Of a stretch of 64,000 nt of DNA, positions 1 to 12,519 are shown one piece after another. The stretch comes from Candidatus Electrothrix communis. Its GTDB lineage: Bacteria > Desulfobacterota > Desulfobulbia > Desulfobulbales > Desulfobulbaceae. The position numbers were made by a program, and so were the translations under genes. The notes under the pieces were generated by a model. It did no database searches. It was not told where the DNA came from and worked only from the letters and a program-made list of their open reading frames with translations. Within the stretch, counting starts at the first letter, position 1; each line of letters opens with the position of its first letter. The DNA lies in assembly GCA_030644725.1 (NCBI GenBank), contig CP130629.1, forward strand, positions 1-64,000, written 5' to 3'.

Positions 1-2191
1 TGCCCTTGAAGAGCGTCCCGTTAACCTCAAGGAGAAAGGAACCGCTGCGTGCGGTGCCTGCTCCGGCATCATGAATCCGGGCGCTCAGTCGCACCACTTC
101 GCCGCCTTTGGTTGTAGACGGTGAAACGTTTTTACGGAGAATTTCCGGCGGCTGGGAATCACGTAGAACCGTCTCCTTCCAAAAACTCCGGTTGCCTGCC
201 ACGTCCTCGGCGTCAAGCCGCAGCTCGTTGCTTCCTTCAGCCAGGGGAATAATTTCTTTAAAGCTCCTGTCCAACAGCCTGACGGCCCTGCCATTGAGGG
301 TGACTGTCCCCTCTTCGGAAACTGTGCCGCGCAAAGTGATCTGACCAACAGTTGTTGCCTGCTCAATATTGTTGACTTCAATTTCAGGAGGATGGAGATC
401 GACAACGACCTGGAGACGGAGCGTGTCGCGTTGTCCGTCCGGGCCGATAGCCTCTAGGTCAACCGTATGTTCCCCTTCGTTGAGATGGAGCAGATGGGTA
501 AAGACTTCGGTAGCCTGTACCGGTTTTTTGTTGATTTGTAAACGGGCACCAGGCAGCAGCCTACCGGAAATTGCCACCTCTTCTGTCTTGCTGATGATTT
601 TCTCCAGACTGTCAAGCTGGATGAGCTGGTTGTCCTGCTGGCGATTTACCGTACGCTCAACCGTAGTGACATTGCCTGCCGGATCCACAGCCTCGACCTT
701 GAGCACAGTTTTTCTGTTGCTGAGAGAAACGGTATATCGGAAATTACCGGTATCGTCCGCCTTGACCTCCTGACCGTTGATCCGCAGCAAGGCTGTTTTT
801 TCCACCTCGCCGCGAATTTCAATTTCCTCGTTCGCAATCTGTATATCCTTGTCCAGAGAGTGCAGCATGAGAAAAGGGGGCTGATTATCAGGATCAATAA
901 AAAAAATCAATGGTTCTGAATAAGGTCCGGGACATCCGTCCTGGTCAATGGTCTTGATCCTGAGAAAATACACCCCGCCAGCAGCGGCCTCCCACGGAAA
1001 ATGCTGCTCTTTGATTTTTTCCGAAGAAAGCAGGTCTGTAAACGCTGCGCTGCTGCTGATTTCAATCTGATACTGCCGGGCACCGACAATCGGTTTCCAT
1101 GTACAAAGGACCTCTGTCCCATAGAGCTTCTGCTCGGGTTCTGGACTAAGGACTTCAGGCGGGGGGAGGAGTGCTTTCGGTGTCGTCGGCTGGTGACCGG
1201 GAATAATTTTGGTGCCCTGATTTTTTTTCACCGTCACCTGTCCTCCTCCAGCCCTGATATCTATTTCTCCGTCATAATTGGAGATTCTGGTGACGTTTTT
1301 CTTGTCACGGGAAGTGAGAAAGTTGAGCGAACGGACATCCGTGGTGATATTAGGCAGGTTCACCTCAAAATGCTTCTGTTGACTGATTGAGGCAAGGTGG
1401 ACCAGGATGTCCCCCTCAATCATGGACACGCTGTTGCTGTAGGAGGAGCGGATGACATTTTTCTCCATGCTGCCAATAACGACCAACGCATGTTCATCCA
1501 AAGAGAGCTGACTTTGATCGCTGAATGTAATCCGGCAGCGTGAATCTGCCAGGGTGCGGACCCTTTCCTGTTCCTGTAACCTCTGTTCCAGCTCGGTTTG
1601 CTGCCAGCGTGAAGCACCGGACGGACGATTCTGCACAGTGCCTGATTTGGCGACTAACCATGCTTCCGCAGTATGTATCTGGGTGCTTTTCGCCTTGTCC
1701 AGAGCTGCCAGAGCCCCAGCCTTTGCAAAAGTCGCTTGCTTTACAGCCTTCTGCAGGCGTCCCTCCTGTTTGAGGCGCAGGGCCTGGTTCTGTAAGCGCA
1801 TTGCTTCGGCAAGTTCTTTATCCGCCAGCAGGGCAGCTCCCTCGCGGTTAGCTTGACTGATAAGCGATGCAACCCGTTCAAGATGCCGGTGCAGTTTAGT
1901 GTACAGACCCACAGGGATGCGCAGTGAAATGCCCGGAGAAGCCGCATCGGGATGTTCAATCCCGTTGTAGCGAAGGATAATTTGCCAGGCATCCCCATCA
2001 TTGAGCAGGCGTTGGCTGACCTGGCGCAGAGATTCATCGGCACTGAGCGTAATCCGGATTTCGTCAGCACCGGAAGCCGCCAAAATAGCCGTACACGGCA
2101 GAAAGACGAAATAGAGAACACAGACAAGCGGGAGGGGGATATTCCTTTTTCCTAAGAGCATCTTGATACTCAAGATAAACCGGTGGCGCAT
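1..2191 (-). CDS. FecR-domain protein with LysM-like and Ig-like repeats (partial, C-terminus beyond window)
   Basis: Read on the minus strand, an uninterrupted frame of 730 codons runs from an ATG at 2191 off the left edge. The start follows a good GGAGGAG Shine-Dalgarno six bases upstream. Residues 1-37 form a signal peptide or anchor. About 38-85 are LysM-like (peptidoglycan binding). A long Ala/Gln-rich helical stretch follows (about 86-160). About 175-285 match the FecR fold, with the characteristic 'VVIGSMEKN' and 'GEIDIRAGGG' segments. A fibronectin-III-like domain lies at about 300-390, then at least three Ig-like repeats ending in 'DxAGN' motifs. The family is usually periplasmic or surface exposed in Desulfobacterota, often tied to cell-wall or signalling roles; the exact function is unknown. 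The gene stands alone on this strand; the rhomboid-like gene upstream is 324 bp away. Confidence 0.85.
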   Translation of the reverse strand, partial: MRHRFILSIKMLLGKRNIPLPLVCVLYFVFLPCTAILAASGADEIRITLSADESLRQVSQRLLNDGDAWQIILRYNGIEHPDAASPGISLRIPVGLYTKLHRHLERVASLISQANREGAALLADKELAEAMRLQNQALRLKQEGRLQKAVKQATFAKAGALAALDKAKSTQIHTAEAWLVAKSGTVQNRPSGASRWQQTELEQRLQEQERVRTLADSRCRITFSDQSQLSLDEHALVVIGSMEKNVIRSSYSNSVSMIEGDILVHLASISQQKHFEVNLPNITTDVRSLNFLTSRDKKNVTRISNYDGEIDIRAGGGQVTVKKNQGTKIIPGHQPTTPKALLPPPEVLSPEPEQKLYGTEVLCTWKPIVGARQYQIEISSSAAFTDLLSSEKIKEQHFPWEAAAGGVYFLRIKTIDQDGCPGPYSEPLIFFIDPDNQPPFLMLHSLDKDIQIANEEIEIRGEVEKTALLRINGQEVKADDTGNFRYTVSLSNRKTVLKVEAVDPAGNVTTVERTVNRQQDNQLIQLDSLEKIISKTEEVAISGRLLPGARLQINKKPVQATEVFTHLLHLNEGEHTVDLEAIGPDGQRDTLRLQVVVDLHPPEIEVNNIEQATTVGQITLRGTVSEEGTVTLNGRAVRLLDRSFKEIIPLAEGSNELRLDAEDVAGNRSFWKETVLRDSQPPEILRKNVSPSTTKGGEVVRLSARIHDAGAGTARSGSFLLEVNGTLFKG

Positions 2192-2260
2192 TATTACTCC
2201 TCCGCGTAGCATATTTTTAAATTTTCCAACCGACCTCATATTTTCAATTCATTATGTCGA

Positions 2261-2289
2261 AAAGTATCAGAATTTGAGTCTTATATCAA
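2261..2289 (-). promoter_or_regulatory. Candidate sigma70 promoter for the FecR-domain gene
   Basis: On the minus strand TTGATA is followed after 17 bases by TACTTT, about 70 bases upstream of the ATG at 2191. The -10 is a weak match, so this is only a candidate. Nothing else is recognisable in the 2192-2515 gap. Confidence 0.3.
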
Positions 2290-2515
2290 GGTTCGATCAG
2301 TATACCCGATCAGCGCAGCATGCTTAAATTGACCAAGAAGGTGCATGTATTCTTGAGAAGAAATATTCTATCTCTCTGTATAAATCAGAGAGTTAGTCTT
2401 CTTTGCTCTTGAGGAAAAGAATAATTTGCAGGGTATCGAGAGAGGGAGGCGCTGAGCTGGTGAAAAGCTGCGCCGCAGGGTGTCTGATGGACTTCGTTAC
2501 TGAGGGATCACGATC

Positions 2516-3382
2516 CTACGTGATGATTTTGAGGGCGAGCCAAGGGATGACGAAAAAGAAAAAGGTGAAGAATTTGTAGAGGCTAAGGAAGACATGGATT
2601 GCCTTGGCGAGGTAGTCTTCGGGTACGTTGAACATCCTGCTGTGAATCTTGAGGACCAGTGGTCGGAAGGCGGTGACAAGGATGAAGCTGAGCAGGAGGA
2701 GGCTGAGGTTGATGAGCATGCACCTGTAGAGGAAGTGTTCCAGGATTTGGGTGGTCATGGGGAGAGAGCCTCTCTTTATCGGGTGCGTCGTAGGGTACCT
2801 TACGTGGACGGAGCAACGTGTCAGTTTTTCTTTTTCCTTGGTGGATCCAAGAGCCATGCCAAGCACAGCAGGGCTAGAAGGATCGCCTGCTTCTGCCTTT
2901 TCTCCTATCTCGACAATTTCAAGAACCTCGTGTCGTGATCGCCATCCTTCAGACCACGGCATATAGGTAACCGAGAGGACGGTCATTGCTGCCAGGAGCA
3001 CCAAAACGAAACTACAGGTCGCAACATACGTGCGGGTTACAAAGACCATGCCGACACAAAGCCCGAACACAAAACCTCCGACGTGCGCTGCATTGGCGAT
3101 GTTCAACACATCGAGGTATGTAAGAATAATACACAGTACAAGCCATCCAAGCCCCCATACTGCACCGGTCCATATACGAAACCCTCGTGGTGCCACGGTA
3201 GACACGACATCGTCGTAATACGGAAAATTTTCCGCAAAATTCAGGTACGCCCAGAGACTCGTACAGAGAAAGATCACAGCATAGGTGATCCACGGGATTC
3301 TATGATGCTCAGATGCTGCCCCCGTCTGTTCATGATGAGTTGAGGAGCGTTCAACGTTGTTCTGCAATGTTACATCGTCCAT
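2516..3382 (-). CDS. Rhomboid remnant fused to a DUF6868-like membrane domain
   Basis: 288 aa on the minus strand. Residues about 30-47 resemble the first transmembrane helix of rhomboid proteases. Residues 80-115 resemble the late rhomboid helices with the 'AHVGGFVFGLCVG' motif, which carries the second catalytic residue (His). The central part with the GxSG serine is absent, so proteolysis is not expected. After a low-complexity linker (about 178-208, 'GSTKEKEKL...'), an internal Met starts an 80-residue domain with two transmembrane helices that resembles DUF6868 proteins, which usually stand alone. The linker reads like translated intergenic DNA. Either a deletion has fused two neighbouring genes or the second domain has its own start near 2758. 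Confident as a membrane protein, not as an enzyme. Confidence 0.6.
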   Translation of the reverse strand: MDDVTLQNNVERSSTHHEQTGAASEHHRIPWITYAVIFLCTSLWAYLNFAENFPYYDDVVSTVAPRGFRIWTGAVWGLGWLVLCIILTYLDVLNIANAAHVGGFVFGLCVGMVFVTRTYVATCSFVLVLLAAMTVLSVTYMPWSEGWRSRHEVLEIVEIGEKAEAGDPSSPAVLGMALGSTKEKEKLTRCSVHVRYPTTHPIKRGSLPMTTQILEHFLYRCMLINLSLLLLSFILVTAFRPLVLKIHSRMFNVPEDYLAKAIHVFLSLYKFFTFFFFVIPWLALKIIT

Positions 3383-3524
3383 AATGCCAGAGGAGTCCCC
3401 GGAAAATTAATTCTCTTGTTTCTGCACAATTCTAATATACGCATGCAGTATATGCAGCAGAAGATAGCTGTCTTTTTATTCCCCTGCAAGGAGTTTACTT
3501 CTTGTTTCCACCGCAATAATTCAA

Positions 3525-3553
3525 TTGACAAAGAAGAAGTAGCACCTTAATCT
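3525..3553 (+). promoter_or_regulatory. Candidate sigma70 promoter for the SGNH hydrolase gene
   Basis: TTGACA, a perfect -35, is followed after 17 bases by TAATCT. It would give a 5' leader of about 260 nt to the ATG at 3824. The leader holds a small hairpin near 3667-3690 (CCTGTGC...GCACAGG). No other gene is visible in the 3383-3823 gap. Confidence 0.4.
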
Positions 3554-3823
3554 TGCTTGAAAGCTGCTCCTCCTCTCCCCATCTTATCCTTCCCTCTACA
3601 CAGGAGCACAGCCATGGCAACGATTCAATGGAGGCTCGAAGTGAACGCCCTGCTACCCCGCAGTCCTATCCTGTGCGCTACATGGCACAGGATGTCCCGG
3701 ATATAAGGACAATATAGTGCTGTATAGAGCTCGTGGAATATACTGAACAGATTTATGCAGGACGTAGAGGTTCTGAACGGCCCCTACCCTGGAACATATC
3801 AACCCAAGGACAAGGAGAGTATC

Positions 3824-5101
3824 ATGAGAAAACAGACAAAAAACAAAATATGGCAAGCGCTAGCAACGGGTTGCCTTGGATTCCTTCTCTTGCAGCAAAC
3901 TGCCTATGCAGGGGCTGGGGGCGGCAAACAACAAGCAGACGGCCCGACCTGCGACATGTCCTCATTCATGATCCTGGGAGATTCTATCGCTTTCGGGTAC
4001 ATGGCTGGCTATACCGGAGCGGACGGACAGACGCTACCCCAGGTCAGTCCAGAGTTGGTCCCTCATGCCTGGCCGAAACTCGTTGCCAACCAGGCCGAAG
4101 TAGTCATGGACTTGACCTTTTATGCCCCGCTGCCAGATAATCTCTCTGTACCCGGATATACCTTAAGCGATATGACCAGCACCTATGCCGATTTATTGAT
4201 CAAAAATCCGCTGACAGGATATGTCATGGGCTACTATGCTGCCAGCTATGGAGAAAACTCCTCTCCACTTGACTTTCTTCTCGCAGAGGACCCCAGCACT
4301 GCCGCAGTGATGATCGGCAATAACGACATCCTGGGCGCAGCCATTTATGCCAATACAGCTCTCAAAACACCGGTTTCCTATTTTGAGCAGATGTACAGTA
4401 ACCTGGTTGCCTCCTTGGCGGTTGATGCAGACCGGGCTGTGGTAACGGCAACCATCCCTGATGTTTCCGCCATCCCTTTTCTGGTGTCTATGTCATCTGT
4501 GGCCGAGATTTTTCCAGGGGGTGAAATCCCAGCAGGCATCGCAGTCAACGAGGACGGCACGGGATACACGATACAGTCGACCGACTATATCACCCTTGCA
4601 GGAATTCAAAACCTTCAGGACAATGAGCTTCCTCTGATAAAATGTCCAAGTTCCTTAACCCCTTCGTACGCATGTGTCGGCGACATCTTGACCCAGGACG
4701 AGCTTGAGGAGATCAGCGCCCATACCAAGGCCTTCAATACCGCGATCAGAGACATTGCCGACCAATATGCAAACGTCGCAGTAATGCCGTTTGACAACTT
4801 GTTTAACAACTTATCCAAACACGGAAGAGTGATCCAGGGTAAAAAATACACTCTGGAATATGACGGGGGGATCATTAGCAAGGACGGTATCCATCCCACA
4901 AAATTGGGACATGGTATACTTGCCAATGAGATGATCCGCACCCTGAACAGCAATTTTGCCGCAGACATCCCGAAGCTGGTGCTCAACACCTTGGCAGCGG
5001 AAGAGGAGCTTGCCGATGGAGCCATTACCCCGCCCGCTTCATTTGACAGCCAGGCCTTTAAGCATGCCCGACAGATATTCCAAGGAACAAATAACGAATA
5101 A
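3824..5101 (+). CDS. Secreted SGNH/GDSL-family hydrolase
   Basis: 425 aa. The start at 3824 is chosen because AAGGAG precedes it and it opens a clear signal peptide ('MRKQTKNK' then a hydrophobic run ending 'AYAGA'); longer frames from 3755 have neither. The SGNH blocks are in order: GDSIAFG with catalytic Ser54, a GNND block III near residue 165, and DGIHPTKLGH with Asp354 and His357. The family hydrolyses ester bonds in lipids, sugars or acyl-polysaccharides; the substrate cannot be read from the sequence. It probably acts in the periplasm or outside the cell. The next gene, a secreted RNase T2, lies 146 bp downstream beyond a terminator, so the two are separate units. Confidence 0.88.
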   Translation: MRKQTKNKIWQALATGCLGFLLLQQTAYAGAGGGKQQADGPTCDMSSFMILGDSIAFGYMAGYTGADGQTLPQVSPELVPHAWPKLVANQAEVVMDLTFYAPLPDNLSVPGYTLSDMTSTYADLLIKNPLTGYVMGYYAASYGENSSPLDFLLAEDPSTAAVMIGNNDILGAAIYANTALKTPVSYFEQMYSNLVASLAVDADRAVVTATIPDVSAIPFLVSMSSVAEIFPGGEIPAGIAVNEDGTGYTIQSTDYITLAGIQNLQDNELPLIKCPSSLTPSYACVGDILTQDELEEISAHTKAFNTAIRDIADQYANVAVMPFDNLFNNLSKHGRVIQGKKYTLEYDGGIISKDGIHPTKLGHGILANEMIRTLNSNFAADIPKLVLNTLAAEEELADGAITPPASFDSQAFKHARQIFQGTNNE

Positions 5102-5143
5102 GGTATCCTCAGCAGCCCCGCGACAGAACAGGGTCGGGAAGCC

Positions 5144-5170
5144 AAAACCACCCCTTGAGGGGGTGGTTTT
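5144..5170 (+). terminator. Rho-independent terminator after the SGNH hydrolase
   Basis: AAACCACCCC pairs with GGGGTGGTTT across a short TTGA(G) loop and ends in TTTT, 43 bases after the stop codon. Confidence 0.75.
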
Positions 5171-5247
5171 CTATGACGAAATAAATTTACATCATCATCC
5201 TGCCTTAGGACAACAACTCAACAGCCATAAACAACAAAGAGAAAGGT

Positions 5248-6237
5248 ATGAAAAAGATTATTATCACAGCGCTGCTGACCGCCTTTTGCTGCGGCAATGT
5301 GCTCGCTTCCGAGGACGTGAGCGGTACTTTTAAAGCGACTAAGGAATGCGAGGCATACAACTCGTTCAAGAAAAAGACCAATCCCGGTCAGGTTACAGTC
5401 AAGAAAGGCAAGATCTACAAAGCGGTTGAGGTCAATAAAGGCAAGGGATGGGACTGGATTCGGGTTGTTGTGGACTCCGCAAAGAATGATCTCCGCTGGG
5501 TGTCCAAAGAATGCGGCAAAGCAAAGCTTCGTTCCGCCCCTGACAACGAACAGGAAAAAAAGAATGTCAACAAATGCACAACGCCCAATCTGTACGACAG
5601 CTATGTGCTGTCCATGACCTGGCAGCCCGGCTTTTGCGAGCATTCTTCGTATCAGGGCACCAAGCCCGAGTGTGATGCCATGATGAAGCAAAACAAGGAA
5701 CAACTCGTCATATCCCACCTGACCTTGCACGGTCTTTGGCCGAACAAGAGGGAATGCGGCCGCGATTACGCGAACTGTGCCGACACAAAGCTGGATTTAA
5801 AAAAATCCACTGTGGAGGAGATCGACGACTGGATGCCGAATTTCTTTTTCTCCACAGCCTTTGGAAGCTACGAATGGAAGAAACACGGCACCTGTCAGGA
5901 GCGGGACGATGACACCTATTTCCTGCTGGCAAAGGATCTCTTACAGCGGGTGGATACATCCGCTATTGGCACCTACCTGCGGGACAACATCGGCGAGACT
6001 ATCAATGCGGATGCCTACAAAAAGCATATTGAAAAGAAGTTAGGCAAAGACGTGGCCAACAGGATGCAGCTGGTCTGCTCAAAGAAGAAATACCTCCAGG
6101 AGATCAGGCTCAATTTGCCCAAAGAGATCGTAGTGGATGATGATATTGCCAAGATGGTTTCCGGGGCCAAGCCCTTTGGTAACTTCACATCACGATGCGC
6201 CAAAGATATTTATATAGAACGATCAGGTAAGAAGTAA
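5248..6237 (+). CDS. Secreted ribonuclease T2 family protein with N-terminal SH3-like domain
   Basis: 329 aa with a signal peptide (residues 1-20, 'MKKIIITALLTAFCCGNVLA'). Residues about 25-90 look like a bacterial SH3-like module (Trp-rich, ending 'LRWVSKECG'). The RNase T2 core follows. CAS I is 'LTLHGLWP' with His161; CAS II is 'EWKKHGTC' with Glu209 and His213. Paired cysteines fit an extracytoplasmic enzyme. T2 RNases cut single-stranded RNA through a 2',3'-cyclic phosphate, and bacterial members are periplasmic or secreted. All three catalytic residues are present, so it should be active. GAGAAAGG precedes the ATG. It stands as a single gene, possibly for nutrient scavenging. Confidence 0.92.
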   Translation: MKKIIITALLTAFCCGNVLASEDVSGTFKATKECEAYNSFKKKTNPGQVTVKKGKIYKAVEVNKGKGWDWIRVVVDSAKNDLRWVSKECGKAKLRSAPDNEQEKKNVNKCTTPNLYDSYVLSMTWQPGFCEHSSYQGTKPECDAMMKQNKEQLVISHLTLHGLWPNKRECGRDYANCADTKLDLKKSTVEEIDDWMPNFFFSTAFGSYEWKKHGTCQERDDDTYFLLAKDLLQRVDTSAIGTYLRDNIGETINADAYKKHIEKKLGKDVANRMQLVCSKKKYLQEIRLNLPKEIVVDDDIAKMVSGAKPFGNFTSRCAKDIYIERSGKK

Positions 6238-6465
6238 GCGTTTCCTCGAGAGCCGCTGGATTGGATGTTTTTTTAGGGAGATATGACGCAATAATTCCAT
6301 TTGTTGAGGCCAGAGGACCTGGAACACAAACAACATCCTGTCTATTCTGTTCCCGTACATTGCAAAACGATTGCAAGACTGTTTACAAAACGTACTTGCT
6401 CTCCATTCATTCAACGCTGCTTCCCGTCCCTTGGACGGCGGGCAAGCCATCTGGGAGGTCCAGTG

Positions 6466-9400
6466 ATGACGAAATTATATGTGTTGACGCAAAGATCGGA
6501 ACCGAAACTATGGATTTGGCGTGACAAGGCAGCTGGTTCTGATTCAGCTCCTGCTTACGAGGCTCAAGACAAGGGGCAAGATGCTGACGGATTCCGAGTA
6601 TTTCATGCTCCGCTGGATCACCAGATCCAGCAACCGGCCCATGTGCAGCTCTATACCCTGGATCAAAACCAGAATTGGGCATGGAAGGATTGTCGAAAGG
6701 ACCTCCCGCGCATCGGAGAGTATCGTTTTCCCGAGGATCTCTGGGTGTCCGAGGGGGGTGCACGGGTGGTTACTGAAAACCCGTTTGCAGGTAGCAGTAG
6801 GGAAAAAATTACCATCCATCTCATCACAGCAAAAAAATATCGAGGAGGCAAGCTCTTCCTCTGGGCACCGGGCCGAAAGGGTCGCTTTATTACGACCGAT
6901 AAGAGCGATAAATACGGACCGATTTACGACCTTAACTTGGAGGGAGCAGAGCAACATACGTTCCTCTTTAAGTTCATAGACAAGCATGGCAACTATGAAC
7001 TTGACTATGCCAACCGCCTCTGGGTAGCCCAGGACGGCGAAGAAATCTGGGTACATAGCCAGGCCTCGGCAATCAGCACGGCACCGCCGGAAAAGAAATC
7101 GTTGATCATCCATGCCCTCCAGTTTGATATCCCTGCTCCGCTCCGCCTCCATATCTGGCAGGAGGATTCTGATTTTACCGCCACCCTTGAGGAGAGCACC
7201 GTTCAACCGGACGGCTGGGTCCGCTTCGAGCACCCCGTCTACACCGGACGCGAGTACCGTTTTATGCTCTACAACCCAGCTCTACCCAATGCCTGGGAGG
7301 ATAAGGAAGCAAGGCGTACTGTCTTGTTAGCAGAGGGCGGGATTGCCTGGGCTATTCATGGTGACGGCAGGAGAAGCGAGTTGGGAAAAAAAGTCTGGAC
7401 CTTGGAGGGTGATCATGCGCTCTTCGGCAGCCTCCCGGACACTGGAAAAAAGGTCTGCCTTGAAATCGCGGCCAAGGCCCCAGGCTCTCCCCAGGAAGGG
7501 TCCCTGACGCTGGATGTCTGGGTCAACAGAGCGCGATCGCTACTCTACAGCGGACTTCAGGCTGATGCAGACGGCTGCTTTCGCTTCCGAACATATCCCG
7601 AGGTGGTGACCTCGTTTCGCTTTCATGGCCAAGGGAGTCAAGGGAAGGCTGAACCCATAGAGCGTCATTTCATTAAGCCAACAAACGATGCAGAGCTCAT
7701 CCAAGATCCCATCCACCGCTACGTGGTCCTGGGCCGGGCCGATATTTTGAGCGAGCAGCCCTTGACCGATCTTTTCAGCGACCCGCCGTTCCCTATCCAG
7801 CGACCGGGAGCCTGGGTCACGGTCGGTCAGGTGCGCTTTGCCGTCCATTGCCCGACCGCTGCTAGCGTCGAGGTGATAGGCCAATGGACCAACTGGGAGG
7901 AAAGGCCCCTCCCTATGCGCTCAACCCGTGACGGGGCCTATTGGTGGGCCGAGATATCGCGAGAAGAGCTCACTAAAGCAGGCATTAAGCCTCTTCATGG
8001 TATGCTCTATAAATTCCGGCTCAATCAAACACGCAATGTGCAGGACCCGGCAGCGGACTGGGTGGAGAATTCGAATCTGGAGAGTGCCTCAAAGTTGGTG
8101 GACCATCAGCATTTCTCCTGGACTGACAGCCACTGGGAAAGACCGGGCTGGGAACATCTCAATATCTACCAGCTTCACCCCTCGTTATTCAGTAAACGGG
8201 ACGGCCTCCACGGACTTGCCGCTGTGACCCGCGAGCTGACCGACCCAGACGGCTACCTCCGCAAGGTCAAGGCAACTGCTCTGCTGCTGATGCCCACCTG
8301 CGAATTTGCCTGGGATCATGGCTGGGGCTATAACCCTTCCTTTTTCTACTCGGTGGAGTCTGCCTATGGCGGCCCGGACGCCCTCAAGGGCCTGGTCGAC
8401 GCCTGTCATCAGCAGGGAAAGGCTGTGCTGCTGGATGTTGTTTTTAATCACGCTGGCACCTCGGACAATGTGCTCTGGAGCGTGGCCGGGCAGAGCTTCT
8501 TTGACGGCGATACAGACTGGGGTGCGATGATCAACTTCGATCATCCCCAGGTCATGCATTTCTTTGAGCGCAATCTGGTCCATTTCATGGAGAACTACAG
8601 GATTGACGGATTCCGCTTCGACTTTACCAGGGTTATCCGCTTCGGCCATCACTGGACCAATCATGTTCGGCGACCGGGCTCCGGCGGGGGCTGGGGATTC
8701 CTCCAGCGGCTCCGTAAGGCGGTGCATGCCATCGATAAACGCTGTCTACTCATGGCAGAGAACCTGCCCAACGATTGGGATCTCAGTCATCCCGGAGGGC
8801 CTATGGATACCCAATGGTGCGATGATTTTCACGACCGTCTTGTTGATGCCTGCCGGGGCTGGGAGGTCATGGGAAAATTGGCTGATGCCATCAAGATCAC
8901 CCACACGTCCTGCATGCGTTGGCATGAGGCAACCATTTATGCGGAAAGTCACGATGAGGTGGGGAATGAACCTAATCGCATAAGTTCTGGAAACGTGGGC
9001 GGAATCGGTCAAGGGATGCGGCGAGGCAAGGTAGCAGCGGCGGCAACACTCCTTGGCCGGGGAATCCCGCTCTCCTTTATGGGGTCGGAGACAGGCGAAT
9101 GGCGTCAGTTTGCCAGGGGGGATGATCCGACGCTGGATCTTGATCATTACGAAAGAGATACATCAGCCTGTCATTTGCGCAACTGGTGGAACCAACTCGC
9201 TGAGATCCGTTTTGGCAACCCACGTCTGGAAGGGCCTGCACCGCTCCGGGTCACCTTTGCCCAGGAAGGCATGTTGGCCTTTACGCGCGGAGAGGGGTAC
9301 GATCTCTTTGTCCTGCTCAACTTCGGGCACCGGGCTGACAGGCGTTCGCTCACGGAGCTCAATCTTCCTGATGGCGAATACAAGGAATTGCTCAATTCAA

Positions 9401-9528
9401 CCTGGGGGCAGTATCGAGTCGAGGGAGAGGGTGAACATGGCAACGGTGGCTGGGATGCTCATCTCCACCGAGGGAACGAGCTCCATATCCCTGACTATGG
9501 TGTTGTGGTGCTGGAGAGACGTTCTTAA
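6466..9528 (+). CDS. Large GH13 alpha-amylase-family protein (branching-enzyme-like)
   Basis: 1020 aa from the ATG at 6466, chosen because GGGAGG lies just upstream; the frame is open further upstream without a ribosome site. No signal peptide, so cytoplasmic. About 480 N-terminal residues hold several beta-rich carbohydrate-binding or pullulanase-N-like segments. A CBM48/E-set module follows at about 440-540, then the GH13 barrel. The barrel keeps region I 'DVVFNH', region II 'GFRFDFT' with nucleophile Asp719, region III 'LMAENLP' with acid/base Glu765, and region IV 'ESHDE' with Asp830. A C-terminal all-beta domain ends the protein. Architecture and motifs fit alpha-1,4-glucan branching or trehalose-forming GH13 enzymes. 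The specificity is not decided by sequence alone, and the N-terminal part is longer than in standard GlgB (about 630-730 aa). Confidence 0.85.
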   Translation: MTKLYVLTQRSEPKLWIWRDKAAGSDSAPAYEAQDKGQDADGFRVFHAPLDHQIQQPAHVQLYTLDQNQNWAWKDCRKDLPRIGEYRFPEDLWVSEGGARVVTENPFAGSSREKITIHLITAKKYRGGKLFLWAPGRKGRFITTDKSDKYGPIYDLNLEGAEQHTFLFKFIDKHGNYELDYANRLWVAQDGEEIWVHSQASAISTAPPEKKSLIIHALQFDIPAPLRLHIWQEDSDFTATLEESTVQPDGWVRFEHPVYTGREYRFMLYNPALPNAWEDKEARRTVLLAEGGIAWAIHGDGRRSELGKKVWTLEGDHALFGSLPDTGKKVCLEIAAKAPGSPQEGSLTLDVWVNRARSLLYSGLQADADGCFRFRTYPEVVTSFRFHGQGSQGKAEPIERHFIKPTNDAELIQDPIHRYVVLGRADILSEQPLTDLFSDPPFPIQRPGAWVTVGQVRFAVHCPTAASVEVIGQWTNWEERPLPMRSTRDGAYWWAEISREELTKAGIKPLHGMLYKFRLNQTRNVQDPAADWVENSNLESASKLVDHQHFSWTDSHWERPGWEHLNIYQLHPSLFSKRDGLHGLAAVTRELTDPDGYLRKVKATALLLMPTCEFAWDHGWGYNPSFFYSVESAYGGPDALKGLVDACHQQGKAVLLDVVFNHAGTSDNVLWSVAGQSFFDGDTDWGAMINFDHPQVMHFFERNLVHFMENYRIDGFRFDFTRVIRFGHHWTNHVRRPGSGGGWGFLQRLRKAVHAIDKRCLLMAENLPNDWDLSHPGGPMDTQWCDDFHDRLVDACRGWEVMGKLADAIKITHTSCMRWHEATIYAESHDEVGNEPNRISSGNVGGIGQGMRRGKVAAAATLLGRGIPLSFMGSETGEWRQFARGDDPTLDLDHYERDTSACHLRNWWNQLAEIRFGNPRLEGPAPLRVTFAQEGMLAFTRGEGYDLFVLLNFGHRADRRSLTELNLPDGEYKELLNSTWGQYRVEGEGEHGNGGWDAHLHRGNELHIPDYGVVVLERRS

Positions 9529-9669
9529 GAAAAGGAGGAAACTTCATTTCAGGCGAAGCTGTGTAAGGACGTGGGGAGGAACAGTAGTTGAGTCTGATTT
9601 CGTTACACTCAATCTGACCTACGCAACTCTACCATCCCGATACTCTCGCCACCACAGCTCCCTCCTCCC

Positions 9670-9697
9670 TTGACAGCCTGCAAATCATTCTTATCTT
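9670..9697 (+). promoter_or_regulatory. Candidate promoter for clpB
   Basis: TTGACA then, after 16 bases, TATCTT, about 75 bases upstream of the clpB ATG. I see no convincing sigma32 or CIRCE site. A small hairpin (CCCTC...GAGGG, about 9723-9743) sits in the leader. Confidence 0.3.
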
Positions 9698-9770
9698 CTT
9701 TTTCAAGAATGAAGAAGAGTAACCCTCTGTTTTGTAGAGGGAAGAGAACATAAAGAAGAGAGGAGGCACC

Positions 9771-12464
<2,694 letters not shown>

Positions 12465-12519
12465 CCGAAATAATGCGTTGCCTTTATGGAGCCATCAATG
12501 GAGAGATGGCCCCGTCTGA

